Notes under the pieces: generated by a model
What the model was told of the DNA's origin: nothing
The model's input: only the letters and a program-made list of their open reading frames with translations
The model's database searches: none
Made by a program: the position numbers and the translations under genes
Assembly (NCBI RefSeq): GCF_036013955.1
Contig: NZ_CP107903.1
Location: forward strand, 9,362,001 to 9,426,000
Origin: Streptomyces sp. NBC_00459
GTDB taxonomy: Bacteria; Actinomycetota; Actinomycetes; Streptomycetales; Streptomycetaceae
Reading direction: 5' to 3'
Length of the DNA: 64,000 nucleotides
In this document: in pieces, positions 53,939 through 61,863 of the stretch
Layout: the number at the start of each line of letters is the position of its first letter
Numbering within the stretch: the stretch's first letter is position 1

Positions 53939-56900
53939 TCAGTCCGGGAAGTCGAGCGCTTCCTGACCTGGTCCGGGGCTGCGCCGGGACACTCGCGGTG
54001 GCTTCGGTTCCTTGGCCGCGTAAGGGGGCACGGGCAGGATGCCCTCGCCTCGGAGGTCGTCGGTGGTGATGAGCGGGCCGCTGCTCACGGCGTCCAGGAG
54101 CCGGGCCTGTCGGGGTTCGAGGGCCACGAGGAGCCCGAGCGCGTTGATGAGGTCCAGGAGGTCGACGGTCCACCGGGAAGGCCAGGTCGGGGGCAGGATG
54201 TCGTTCAACGGAGTCTGCCGTTCCACGTCCGGCCTGCGCTTGCGGAAGCCGAACCACTTGCGGATCACCTGCACCCCGCCGATCCGGTAGTCCCAGACTT
54301 CCGGCGCCACAGGGCGAATCGAGCCCGTGCCCACCGTGAGGGTTCGCGTGGGCGCGTCGTAGGAGATGTCCTCCGGCGGCCCATCGTCCTCTCCGATGGC
54401 GACGACACAATCCGGCTGCTCGTCCTGGGGGAGCCTCGGGGTCGAACCGGGCGGACTGCCGGGGTGGTGAGAGGCGAAGCGTTGGCCGTACGTGTGGATC
54501 CACACCGTGCGCCTGCCCACCTCCACGACCTCCGCCCACAGCGCCGGGTCCCGCGTCAGGGGGATACGGGCGCCCCGCTCGGCGAGGTTCGCGGTGAAGC
54601 GGCGGGTGTAGCCGCTGTGGCCGGCGGTACCCGCGATGTACGCAAAGAGGTCTTCGGCGGTGACCGCCACGCCGTGCGTCTTGGTGAGCAGCCGCAGCAG
54701 GCCGGGCGTCACGTTCGGTTCCGCCTGGTGAGGGTGGCGATAGAGGGGGGCGACGCGACCGCCTTCGGTGCCTTTGAAGTGATGAATGTCGGGCAGGAGG
54801 GCGGTGAAGCTCACCGCAGGGCCTGGGCGACCTGACTCTGTGTGGAGTTCGGACAGGTAGATCTGACGTCGGTCGTCGTGGGCGAACCACAAAGCCGGCC
54901 GCGGCCGGTCGATCACTCTCCGGTCAGCAATGATGTACTGCCGGTCGAAGGTCATCCGTCCGTACCGGACGATGACCGGAACCGTCTCCTTCTCCGCGGC
55001 GAGACTGCCCTTCTCCTGCTGACCGGGCAGGGGTGGTTCCGGTTTGTCCGGGCGGCGGTCTCCGGTGCTCTTCATCAGCGCCGCTTTGGCTTGCGCCGGA
55101 GCCTGGACGAGCCTGCGCCAGCGCTGTTCCAGAACCTTCCGGCTGGGTGAGACGGGCCAGCTGCGGTTGTTCTTGTTGCCGGAAGTCGTCCAGGGCAGCA
55201 AGGCGTCCACTGGCGGCATGGCCGACCACTCGGCGTCGGACGTGACGTGAAAAGGCGTGGTCCACTGTGTGGGGCAGAGCTGCCAGGAGGTGCCGTCGCG
55301 GTGGCCGTCGAGGCCGAGCCCCTCCAGCCAGTCGAACTTCTCCTCGCGTGTGCCCGCGGGGACGTCGAGTCGCCAGACCCGTGCCGGTGTATCCGCGTCC
55401 GGAGCGCCGTGGCGGACGAAGACGGCGATGCAGATCTCCCGCTTCACGTCCTGGAAGACGCGGGTGCGTGTGTCGGAGTAGGCGCCCTCGGGGGAGAGAC
55501 CGATGACCCAGCCCTCGTCGGCGACCTCGCGCAGGTAGTGGCGCATGCCGGCCGCGCCCTCGCTGTCCAGGAATCCGGAGTTGGTGATGAGGGCGACGAT
55601 CCCGCTGGGCGCTTTCGGTGTGCCCGAGGCCGTCAGCTGGTCGAAGACCTTCCAGGTGGACCACGCCCAGAAGTAGACGTAGAGGTTGTCGAGGGCGTAT
55701 CCGACGCGCCCGTTGTCCTCGGGGTGGAAGCGGGTGAGGATCGGGCCTTGGCCGTTCGGGTTGCCCTCGGTGACCCAGCGTCCGACGCCCGACTGTTTCG
55801 CGCCCCGCAGGTAGGGCGGGTTGCCGATGACCACCATGACCTTCTCGTCCGCCTTGATCTTGTTCGCCATTCGGCGGTGGCGGGCGATCGCCTCGTACAT
55901 GAAGCCCAGGTGGTGCTCGACGGCGGGATCGTCGAGTGTGTCGGCCACCAGGAGCCTCGGTGGGCGGCGTGTGACATCGGCGTCGTGGGACTGGAGGGCG
56001 TGGTGCACACGGAGTTCGGCGACCGCGTACGGCCCGGTCTGCTTCTCCAGCCCGACCAACCGGCCGGAGAGTTCCCGCAGGAGCCCGGACTTGAGGTGCC
56101 TGCCGTACTTCAGCGACAGGGACTTGGCGACGTGGTCGATGACGTTGATGAGGAACGTCCCGGTGCCCATGGCCGGGTCTACGACGGTGACGTCGTCGCT
56201 TCCGTACCCGTCCTCCTGGCCGAGCCGCTCACGCAGCACCTCGTCGGTGAACCCGACCATGAAGCGGACGACTTCGCCGGGTGTGTAGTACGTCCCCGTC
56301 CGCCGTCGCAGTTCCGGGTCGTAGGCGCCCAGAAAGCCCTCGTACAGGTGGAGGTAGGCGTCTCCGGTCTCGTCCTTGAACATCTCGGGGTCGACGGCCG
56401 ATATGACGTCGATCAACGGGTCGATGACACCCCGCAGATCATCGAGGGCGTCGTCCGTCAGCACCGCCAGCGCCTTGCCCATCAGGGAGTGCCGCTTGCC
56501 TAATCGGATCGCGACCTCGGGGAGGGTGAGCCTGCCCAGATCGATGTGCTCAAGACGGGCCAGCAGGACGGCGAACGTCAGCGTCTGGCTGTACTGGTCC
56601 GCGAACTCCTCCGGACGGGCGTCGGGGAAGAGCAGGTCTTTCCAGTTCCCGGCCAGGATCGAGAACGCCGCGTCGGCCTCCCCGTGTTCCTCGCGGGTGA
56701 GGCGTTCGGTGACCTCGTCGCGCAGCAGGGCACAGATTCCGGCGATGCGCCGGACCAGTTCGTCGATGCCGCCGTGGACGATGGGCGCCGGCATGAAGAA
56801 GTGCGTGAGGGCGCGCTCGAACCCGGTGTCCGCGACGACGAGTTGCCGACGACCGGATTCCAGGTCACCGACGAGGATTCCGGTAGGGCCGACCCGCACG

Positions 56901-57319
56901 CCGAAACGGTAGACAGCCCACTGGTATCCGTCGGTGTACAGCACGTTGTGGAGGGCCTTGACCTTCTCCCACTGTTTCCGGTCAGGGTTCTTCACCGACC
57001 ACTTCTCCGGATCGGCCCCTTTGCCCGGCTGCTTCAGCTCGACGTGCCCTATCGTCCTGCCGCCGCTGGTGATGGCGAAGTCGGGCCGGATACCGAGTTC
57101 CTTGACACGGCTCTGACCGTGGGCGGTGAGCTTGAGGCGTTGCCGCGAGGCCATACCACGCAGCAGTTGCTCCACCGGCGCGGTGAGGCTGTCCTCCCTG
57201 CTGCTGACCGCCCCTGCCGGGCCTTGCAGCTTGGCCCTGACCTCCTCGCCGAACCGGGCGACGAGGTCCGCGACCGATTCGGTGGTGCCCTTTCCCGTCC
57301 GTAGGTCCCCTCGTGACAT
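53939..57319 (-). CDS. Type ISP-like restriction-modification enzyme without helicase domain
   Basis: A 1126-residue fused enzyme. The N-terminal PD-(D/E)xK nuclease shows GIRPDFAITSGGRTIGHVEL and KQPGKG (about 78-105). A helical spacer leads to an N6-adenine methylase with TYYTPGEVVRFMVGF, VVDPAMGTGTFLINVIDHVA (motif I, about 380) and VMVVIGNPPYLRGAK (motif IV, about 497). A long C-terminal region, including VWDYRIGGVQVIRKWFGFRK near the end, resembles the type ISP C-terminal domain and target recognition. Classical type ISP enzymes such as LlaGI are near 1,600 residues and have an SF2 helicase between nuclease and methylase. None is visible here, so action may be closer to type IIG/IIL. ATG 57319 follows GGGGGG. 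Confidence 0.85.
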   Translation of the reverse strand: MSRGDLRTGKGTTESVADLVARFGEEVRAKLQGPAGAVSSREDSLTAPVEQLLRGMASRQRLKLTAHGQSRVKELGIRPDFAITSGGRTIGHVELKQPGKGADPEKWSVKNPDRKQWEKVKALHNVLYTDGYQWAVYRFGVRVGPTGILVGDLESGRRQLVVADTGFERALTHFFMPAPIVHGGIDELVRRIAGICALLRDEVTERLTREEHGEADAAFSILAGNWKDLLFPDARPEEFADQYSQTLTFAVLLARLEHIDLGRLTLPEVAIRLGKRHSLMGKALAVLTDDALDDLRGVIDPLIDVISAVDPEMFKDETGDAYLHLYEGFLGAYDPELRRRTGTYYTPGEVVRFMVGFTDEVLRERLGQEDGYGSDDVTVVDPAMGTGTFLINVIDHVAKSLSLKYGRHLKSGLLRELSGRLVGLEKQTGPYAVAELRVHHALQSHDADVTRRPPRLLVADTLDDPAVEHHLGFMYEAIARHRRMANKIKADEKVMVVIGNPPYLRGAKQSGVGRWVTEGNPNGQGPILTRFHPEDNGRVGYALDNLYVYFWAWSTWKVFDQLTASGTPKAPSGIVALITNSGFLDSEGAAGMRHYLREVADEGWVIGLSPEGAYSDTRTRVFQDVKREICIAVFVRHGAPDADTPARVWRLDVPAGTREEKFDWLEGLGLDGHRDGTSWQLCPTQWTTPFHVTSDAEWSAMPPVDALLPWTTSGNKNNRSWPVSPSRKVLEQRWRRLVQAPAQAKAALMKSTGDRRPDKPEPPLPGQQEKGSLAAEKETVPVIVRYGRMTFDRQYIIADRRVIDRPRPALWFAHDDRRQIYLSELHTESGRPGPAVSFTALLPDIHHFKGTEGGRVAPLYRHPHQAEPNVTPGLLRLLTKTHGVAVTAEDLFAYIAGTAGHSGYTRRFTANLAERGARIPLTRDPALWAEVVEVGRRTVWIHTYGQRFASHHPGSPPGSTPRLPQDEQPDCVVAIGEDDGPPEDISYDAPTRTLTVGTGSIRPVAPEVWDYRIGGVQVIRKWFGFRKRRPDVERQTPLNDILPPTWPSRWTVDLLDLINALGLLVALEPRQARLLDAVSSGPLITTDDLRGEGILPVPPYAAKEPKPPRVSRRSPGPGQEALDFPD

Positions 57320-57412
57320 CGGCCCCCCAAGGCTGCGTGCACGCGCAGTGATCAGACCCATACAGAATGCCCATGCGATTCCAAGTCGCAAACGCCGGTA
57401 GATGTAGGTCAG

Positions 57413-57784
57413 TTGGCGGCATGTACCGAAAACCTCGCATACGGAGGGAGCGCGGTCGTCACCGAACCGCCCTCCCTCCCCCGGTCGGCCCGGGACGCCG
57501 ACGGTCAGCGGACGACGAGGCCCGAGGGCCCCACCGCCTCACCTCGCCCGTACGACGCGGAGCTGGAAGGCCAGCTGTACTCGGTGCTCACCAGGAAGCC
57601 CGGCATGTCCGACAGGGTGGGCGGGTGGGCGTGCGCCGTCTGCCGCACCGCGCCCGCCACGGTCCTCGACCACTGCCACGAACACGGCTATGCCCGCGCC
57701 CCCTTCTCCGAACTACCGGTGCGATCCGTCTCGTTGGGGCCAGATCGCACCGGTTCAGTCCGTCGAGAACGCTTCGGCTCCTGA
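57413..57784 (+). pseudogene. Truncated endonuclease VII-like gene
   Basis: The frame contains GWACAVCRTAPATVLDHCHE and HGYARAP, the CxxC and DHxH half of a recombination endonuclease VII (HNH-type, His-Me finger) domain. The following CxxCN half is missing and replaced by an unrelated 25-residue tail. The frame begins with a weak TTG. A good GGAGGGAG ribosome site is followed by GTC codons rather than a start just before the conserved TEPPSLPRS. Both suggest a broken gene at a recombination junction. Confidence 0.55.
57715..57754. terminator. Inverted repeat at the end of the endonuclease VII fragment
   Basis: ACCGGTGCGATC (57715-57726) and GATCGCACCGGT (57743-57754) are perfect 12-bp arms around a 16-nt loop. 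They lie where homology to endonuclease VII ends. It may be a terminator or a junction repeat. Confidence 0.55.
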
Positions 57785-57833
57785 TGGAGCGGCGAGAAGT
57801 ACAAGTTGCGTGCGGACCAGGCCGGGGTGCTGA

Positions 57834-57863
57834 CCAAAGCATTCGTGATGCGGAATGCTTTGG
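57834..57863. promoter_or_regulatory. Perfect 11-bp-arm operator immediately before the small XRE gene
   Basis: CCAAAGCATTC (57834-57844) and GAATGCTTTGG (57853-57863) are exact inverted repeats with an 8-nt spacer. The right arm ends 2 nt before the ATG at 57866. This is a typical autoregulatory site for a small HTH repressor. Confidence 0.7.
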
Positions 57864-57865
57864 CC

Positions 57866-58132
57866 ATGAGCGAAGAATCTGAGCGGCTAGCGAAAGCTCT
57901 TATCGAGTTCCGGGAAGCCGAGGGCATCTCCGTGAGGGAGCTCGCATATCGCACCCAGTTGAGCCAGGCGACCATCAGGCTCCACGAGAGTGATCGCGGA
58001 CGCCCACCCGTCCCCTTCGCTGCCCGCCGTTTCGAGGAAGTACTCGGCTGGTCACCGGGCAGCATCCCGACCGATTCGCACGAGACGACGGATCTTGAGC
58101 TTCCGCTGGACTCCGGCCCTGCTACTGGATAG
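57866..58132 (+). CDS. Small XRE-family transcriptional regulator
   Basis: An 88-residue single HTH protein. FREAEGISVRELAYRTQLSQ and ATIRLHESDRGRPP form the XRE helix-turn-helix, with RRFEEVLGWSPGSI at the end. Starts at 57806 and 57848 are possible, but ATG 57866 begins the conserved MSEESERLAKALIEFREAEG and leaves the palindromic operator untranslated. It probably represses itself. It may have come from an integrative element, given the integrase remnant next to it. Confidence 0.75.
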   Translation: MSEESERLAKALIEFREAEGISVRELAYRTQLSQATIRLHESDRGRPPVPFAARRFEEVLGWSPGSIPTDSHETTDLELPLDSGPATG

Positions 58133-58149
58133 TCCGAGAGATCAGGTGG

Positions 58150-58338
58150 TCAGAGGGTGCTGGACCACCCGGCGATCTGACCGAAGGCGGGCAGGCCCAG
58201 GTGAATCACCGAGGGCTTGAGTGCGGCATTGAGCTGGGCCAGTTTCTCCTCGGCCCCGGCCAGGCTGATCTCCAGGCCCTCGACCTCTGCGAGCCAGCCT
58301 TCGCGCTGAGCTTCGGCGATCCGGTCGAGTGGGGGGCC
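58150..58338 (-). pseudogene. C-terminal remnant of a site-specific integrase
   Basis: Minus-strand residues PPLDRIAEAQREGWLAEVEG and LEISLAGAEEKLAQLNAAL, ending HLGLPAFGQIAG, are the characteristic C-terminal tail of streptomycete phage/ICE tyrosine integrases (recognised from memory). The catalytic domain is absent. Upstream of 58338 the frame turns into low-complexity Arg/Pro sequence. It marks an old integration or deletion event. Confidence 0.62.
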
Positions 58339-58438
58339 CTTGCCGGTGCCCCGCGTCGGCAGGACGGGGACTACGGGCCGTGCCCTCGCGGGTGGGCGTC
58401 GCCTGCGGGCCACCCGCGGGGCACGTCCGCGGGAACCG

Positions 58439-58828
58439 TTACCGGCCGCGTGGACCGTGGCCGGTCCGGCAGCGCGGGCAGCGGCACGGGGGCCACCCGA
58501 GGGAGACCGGCGGGAGCGTGCCCGCGCCGGGGGCGTACACGGTCGGTTCCGCCGCGCCGACCCAGTGCCCCTCGCCGTCGAGGCGGTAGGTGCTGATGGT
58601 GATGCGGGACCTGCCCGGTTCGGGAGGCGTTCCGGCGTTCACCGCGCAGCCTGCGACGGGGAGCAGGAGGGGCGGCGCCGCCACATCGGGAAACCGGCTG
58701 CCCCAGGCAGGGACGACGGCACCCCGCGCGTCCGGTGACACGCCTCGCGCACCGGGCTGTGACCGAGGGTCGACGCCCTCACCGCTCGCCACCGTCGCGG
58801 CGGGACCCGGGCGGCAGTGACAGCACAT
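58439..58828 (-). CDS. Small AICE-type hypothetical protein
   Basis: A 129-residue frame whose C-terminal half, with SRITISTYRLDGEGHWVGAA and GWPPCRCPRCRTG, resembles short proteins encoded next to GntR regulators in actinomycete integrative elements. The N-terminal half is Pro/Gly/Ala-rich and may not be native. It overlaps the preceding small gene by 50 nt. Function unknown; a frameshift near the N-terminus is possible. Confidence 0.4.
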   Translation of the reverse strand: MCCHCRPGPAATVASGEGVDPRSQPGARGVSPDARGAVVPAWGSRFPDVAAPPLLLPVAGCAVNAGTPPEPGRSRITISTYRLDGEGHWVGAAEPTVYAPGAGTLPPVSLGWPPCRCPRCRTGHGPRGR

Positions 58829-59087
58829 CCGTTACGGGCGGGAAGCCCGGCGCGCAGTCCTGGCACGCGTACACCGTGAAGCCGGGACCGGAGCCCTGGT
58901 GCACCACGGAGACGACCACCGGCGCATCGGTGATCGCACAGCAGCGCACACACATACGCACCGGCACACGCGTCCGCCCCGCGTCGCCCGCGCACCGGTC
59001 GCCGTCGCGACCTGCCGGGGCCGTCCCGGGACGCTCGCTCCGCCCGCCCGGCTCAACCGGCTCCCTCGACTCAACCGGCCCACTCAT
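58779..59087 (-). CDS. Small cysteine-pair protein of AICE type
   Basis: A 102-residue protein with two Cys pairs, RMCVRCCAITDAPVVVSVVH and YACQDCAPGFPP, likely a zinc ribbon. The first 45 residues are low-complexity. Its ATG at 59087 overlaps the stop of the upstream small gene (ATGA), so they form one operon. Similar proteins occur in Streptomyces integrative elements without assigned function. Confidence 0.55.
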   Translation of the reverse strand: MSGPVESREPVEPGGRSERPGTAPAGRDGDRCAGDAGRTRVPVRMCVRCCAITDAPVVVSVVHQGSGPGFTVYACQDCAPGFPPVTDVLSLPPGSRRDGGER

Positions 59088-59443
59088 CGGGCCACCGCCT
59101 CTGCGCCGACCACATGCCGGTCAAGGTCGATGCCGAAGTCCGCCGCGAGCGCCATGGCGACCCGGCGTCGACGCTGTCGCGCCCGCTCACTCTCCCGCTC
59201 CCGTTCCCGCTCGGCGAGAACGACATACGGCCGGACCACGGCCGTCGCCTCGCCGGGCAACGGCCCTCCGAGGCCGTACGGCGACCGCCGCACCGGAGGC
59301 CACGGCGCGGTCGCAGGGGACGCCTCGGGAACACGCACGGGGGTGCATACGGCGGCGTTCACATCCGCCCGGCGCCTGCCGGTACCGGGCGCGAGCACGC
59401 CCAGGATCCATCGCGTGAACGCGTGGATAATGCTCACTGTCAT
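59084..59443 (-). CDS. Small AICE-type hypothetical protein
   Basis: A 119-residue protein. It opens MTVSIIHAFTRWILGVLAPG, has RSPYGLGGPLPGEATAVVRP in the middle, then a charged RERERESERARQRRRR helix and ALAADFGIDLDRHVVGAEAV at the end. This layout is recurrent in Streptomyces genomes divergent from short GntR regulators. It is divergent from the GntR gene across a repeat-rich promoter region and is coupled to the next gene by ATGA. Role unknown. Confidence 0.6.
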   Translation of the reverse strand: MTVSIIHAFTRWILGVLAPGTGRRRADVNAAVCTPVRVPEASPATAPWPPVRRSPYGLGGPLPGEATAVVRPYVVLAERERERESERARQRRRRVAMALAADFGIDLDRHVVGAEAVAR

Positions 59444-59530
59444 CAGCTCCTCAGGGGCTGGTGGCCATGCCCCCGGACGTTCGCCGCGTCGCGGGGGTTC
59501 TCACGCTCTGGACGGTACTTCCATCTTGTA

Positions 59531-59588
59531 TAGGACGTCTAGGACGTTGCCCATATGCGCAGCGTATAGAACGTACCTAACGTCCTAG
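59531..59588. promoter_or_regulatory. Repeated GntR operator motifs
   Basis: CTAGGACGTT (59539-59548) and AACGTCCTAG (59579-59588) are perfect 10-bp inverted repeats. TAGGACGT also occurs in direct repeat at 59531-59538 and 59540-59547, and a degenerate TAGAACGT lies at 59567-59574. The array covers the space right before the GntR ATG at 59591, as expected for autoregulation. Confidence 0.65.
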
Positions 59589-59590
59589 TC

Positions 59591-59863
59591 ATGGAAATTG
59601 ATCGTTTCGATCCGACGCCTATCTACAAGCAGGTGGCGCGAGTCATACGGGGCAAGATCGAGTCCGGCGAACTGCGTCCGAAGGACCCGGTCCCGTCCGA
59701 GTCGAAGATGGTCGCCGACTACGGCATCGCCAGGGACACCGCGCGCCAGGCAGTTGCGCTGCTGCGCTCCGAAGGATGGGTGATCACCCTTCCCCAGCGA
59801 GGCACGTTCGTTGTCGAGCAGCCGCCCGCGAGCAAGCCTGAGACTGGCGAGTCCGCCGACTGA
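59591..59863 (+). CDS. Short GntR-family regulator
   Basis: A 90-residue winged-HTH protein: PIYKQVARVIRGKIESGELR, PSESKMVADYGIARDTARQA, VALLRSEGWVITLPQRGTFV. It has only the DNA-binding part and no effector domain, like many plasmid and integrative-element GntR proteins. ATG 59591 directly follows the operator array. It probably controls itself and the divergent small-gene operon. Confidence 0.82.
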   Translation: MEIDRFDPTPIYKQVARVIRGKIESGELRPKDPVPSESKMVADYGIARDTARQAVALLRSEGWVITLPQRGTFVVEQPPASKPETGESAD

Positions 59864-60150
59864 CGTGCGACGTCCGGCCCGGTGTGCCCTGGCGATTCTG
59901 GCCGAGTGAGGGGCACGGCCGACCATGAGCACACTGGATCTCGTCTGGTTCGAGTCCAGCTACGGCGTCGCAAGGCGAAGAAGGCCTGAAGGGTGTCCCG
60001 CGTATAGGACTTCAAGGGCGTGACGTGCTCTCACCGCGCCGTCGGGCGTGCGGAGTGGTCGCGGTTCGTGGCGGAGGCCTGAGCATCGTTTGCCCCGGCG
60101 GTTGCATGGTCACGGGTCACGTTCGCCGCCGGGACACCCGGCCTGCGGGG
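59864..60150. other. Intergenic region with a tRNA T-arm-like sequence
   Basis: 287 nt without a gene. CTGG-TTCGAGT-CCAG (59945-59959) has the exact layout of a tRNA T-stem and loop, but no matching acceptor, D-arm or anticodon arm lies around it. Near the integrase remnant, this could be a fragment of a tRNA gene left by an integration site (attL/attR). A chance match is possible. Confidence 0.35.
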
Positions 60151-61863
60151 TCAGTCGGTGGCCTGCCCTACAAGCTTCTCGGCCTCGTCGCGGAGGCTCC
60201 TGATCTCCGTCAGGGCTGTTTCGCGTGCGGCGCTGATCTGCGCACCCGGGTGCGTGAGATCGCTCAGTGAGTGTTCCACCTCGGCTATCCACTCCCTCAG
60301 GTGCTGCTCACCGGCGGCAACGAGGTCGGTCCGCTGTCCGAGCGCCACGTTGGTGAAGTGATCCCGGAGCGCCCGTCGGCGCTTGCTGATCGCCATCCGC
60401 TTGCTCTGGTCCTGCGCGATGCTCTTCAGGTCCATCAACGGGCCCATGGTCGCCATCGCCCACTGCACTGTGGTGGCCGCTCCGGCAACCTTCTTGGTCG
60501 CCTTACCCTTGCCCCACGGCTTGAACTTGCCTACGCCATCGGTGATCTTCCCGCTGGCGTCGAGCACCTTCTGGCCCGCCCGGGTCTTGTTGAGCCAGTC
60601 CGCGACATCGGCTGCCCGCTCGCTGCTGGCAGCGACCCTCTTGACCCACACGTACAGTCTCCCGGCCTCCACCTTCGCGGCCTTCTCCGCCGCTTCCCTG
60701 ATCGCCCGTTTGTACGGTGACTCCGTGGGCGCGGCGAGCGTGGCCTCGGGTGAGTCGACGACGTTCACCCAGTCCTCGGGCTCCGGCACACCATTCCCGT
60801 ACTCGGCGACCAACGCGTCGAATGTCGCCCTCACCGATGAGGAGAACCTAACGTCGAAGTCGGTGCGGGCATCAACCACCTCTCCGGTGACGGCAGTGGC
60901 GATGTCGACCGGGACGACGCCGTTCTTCTCCGAAACACTGTCGGCTGCTCTGCCTCCAGCCGTTCTGATCCTGGAAGCGACGACCTCGCTCTCCCTCTCC
61001 AGGGCGTCCCGCACCCCCTCCTTCGCCCGGGAGAACGACTCCTCGACCTTCTTCGCGGTCTGGGCGGCGTCGAGTTCCTCGCCGTCCAGTTCCCACCGCT
61101 GTTCGGCGTGCCGAAGAACCCGGATAAGTTCGCACGCCTGCGCCGTGGGTCGGACACTCTCGACGCCGGGGGCGATGATTCTCCGCAACTCGGAGGTGAG
61201 GGCTTCGATGCCGCTCTCCGATGCGAGCAACTCGCGGTGCTTGTCCGTTAGTTCGGGGTCGTTGGCCGCGTCGACGTAGTCGCGAGCGTCGGTCGGGACG
61301 ATCGGGACTCGGTCGGCAAAGGGGCCGAGCCGCTTGCGGATCTCGTCGAGGATGACGTCGCGGTCGCTGTTCTCGGCGCTCATCTTGTTGATGACGACCA
61401 CGCTTCGGTCGGCGAACCCGTCAGTGTCGAGGGCCTGGAGAATGGCCTTGGTCTCGGACTCGCCCGGCAGTTCACTCGTTGTCACGATCATCAGCGCGTC
61501 CGCACCGCGCACACCACGCCGGGCAGCAGCGGAGTGCTCGTCGTTGCCCGACAACGTCCCGGGCAGGTCGACCAGCGTCACGCCGTTCCACGGATGCAAC
61601 ATCGCCTCCTGCGTCTTGGGAGCCGCGTCGACGAGCCTCTCGACTTCGGCCGCCGGAAGCCGGCGCAGTGCCGCGATGAGCATCGACTTCCCGGCGCTGT
61701 ACGGACCAAGGAGCGCGATCCGCAGCGGGCTCGTGTCCGCTTGGGGCAGGCTCGCTGTCAGGTCCCGGGTACGAGGGTGAGTGTTCAGGACCTCCTCGGC
61801 CTGTGCGCTCAGCGCAAGTACGCGGGCGCTGGGACCCCCGTCAGTCGTCAGCCGCGTTCCCAT
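60151..61863 (-). CDS. Dynamin/YfjP-like GTPase
   Basis: A 570-residue GTPase. G1 is IALLGPYSAGKSMLIAALRR (about 50), G3 TLVDLPGTLSG, and G4 VVVINKMSAEN. The rest is largely helical (EESFSRAKEGVRDALERESE) with a short hydrophobic GAATTVQWAMATMGPLMDL near 470 that may touch a membrane. ATG 61863 was chosen because it starts just before a regular helix. It overlaps the upstream GTPase gene by 23 nt, so the two are coupled. Partner or effector function is unknown. Confidence 0.78.
   Translation of the reverse strand: MGTRLTTDGGPSARVLALSAQAEEVLNTHPRTRDLTASLPQADTSPLRIALLGPYSAGKSMLIAALRRLPAAEVERLVDAAPKTQEAMLHPWNGVTLVDLPGTLSGNDEHSAAARRGVRGADALMIVTTSELPGESETKAILQALDTDGFADRSVVVINKMSAENSDRDVILDEIRKRLGPFADRVPIVPTDARDYVDAANDPELTDKHRELLASESGIEALTSELRRIIAPGVESVRPTAQACELIRVLRHAEQRWELDGEELDAAQTAKKVEESFSRAKEGVRDALERESEVVASRIRTAGGRAADSVSEKNGVVPVDIATAVTGEVVDARTDFDVRFSSSVRATFDALVAEYGNGVPEPEDWVNVVDSPEATLAAPTESPYKRAIREAAEKAAKVEAGRLYVWVKRVAASSERAADVADWLNKTRAGQKVLDASGKITDGVGKFKPWGKGKATKKVAGAATTVQWAMATMGPLMDLKSIAQDQSKRMAISKRRRALRDHFTNVALGQRTDLVAAGEQHLREWIAEVEHSLSDLTHPGAQISAARETALTEIRSLRDEAEKLVGQATD

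Noticed and set aside
59944..59960. A complete tRNA gene around the T-arm-like sequence
   Set aside because: No acceptor stem, D-arm or anticodon arm can be folded around it, so it is kept only as a possible fragment.
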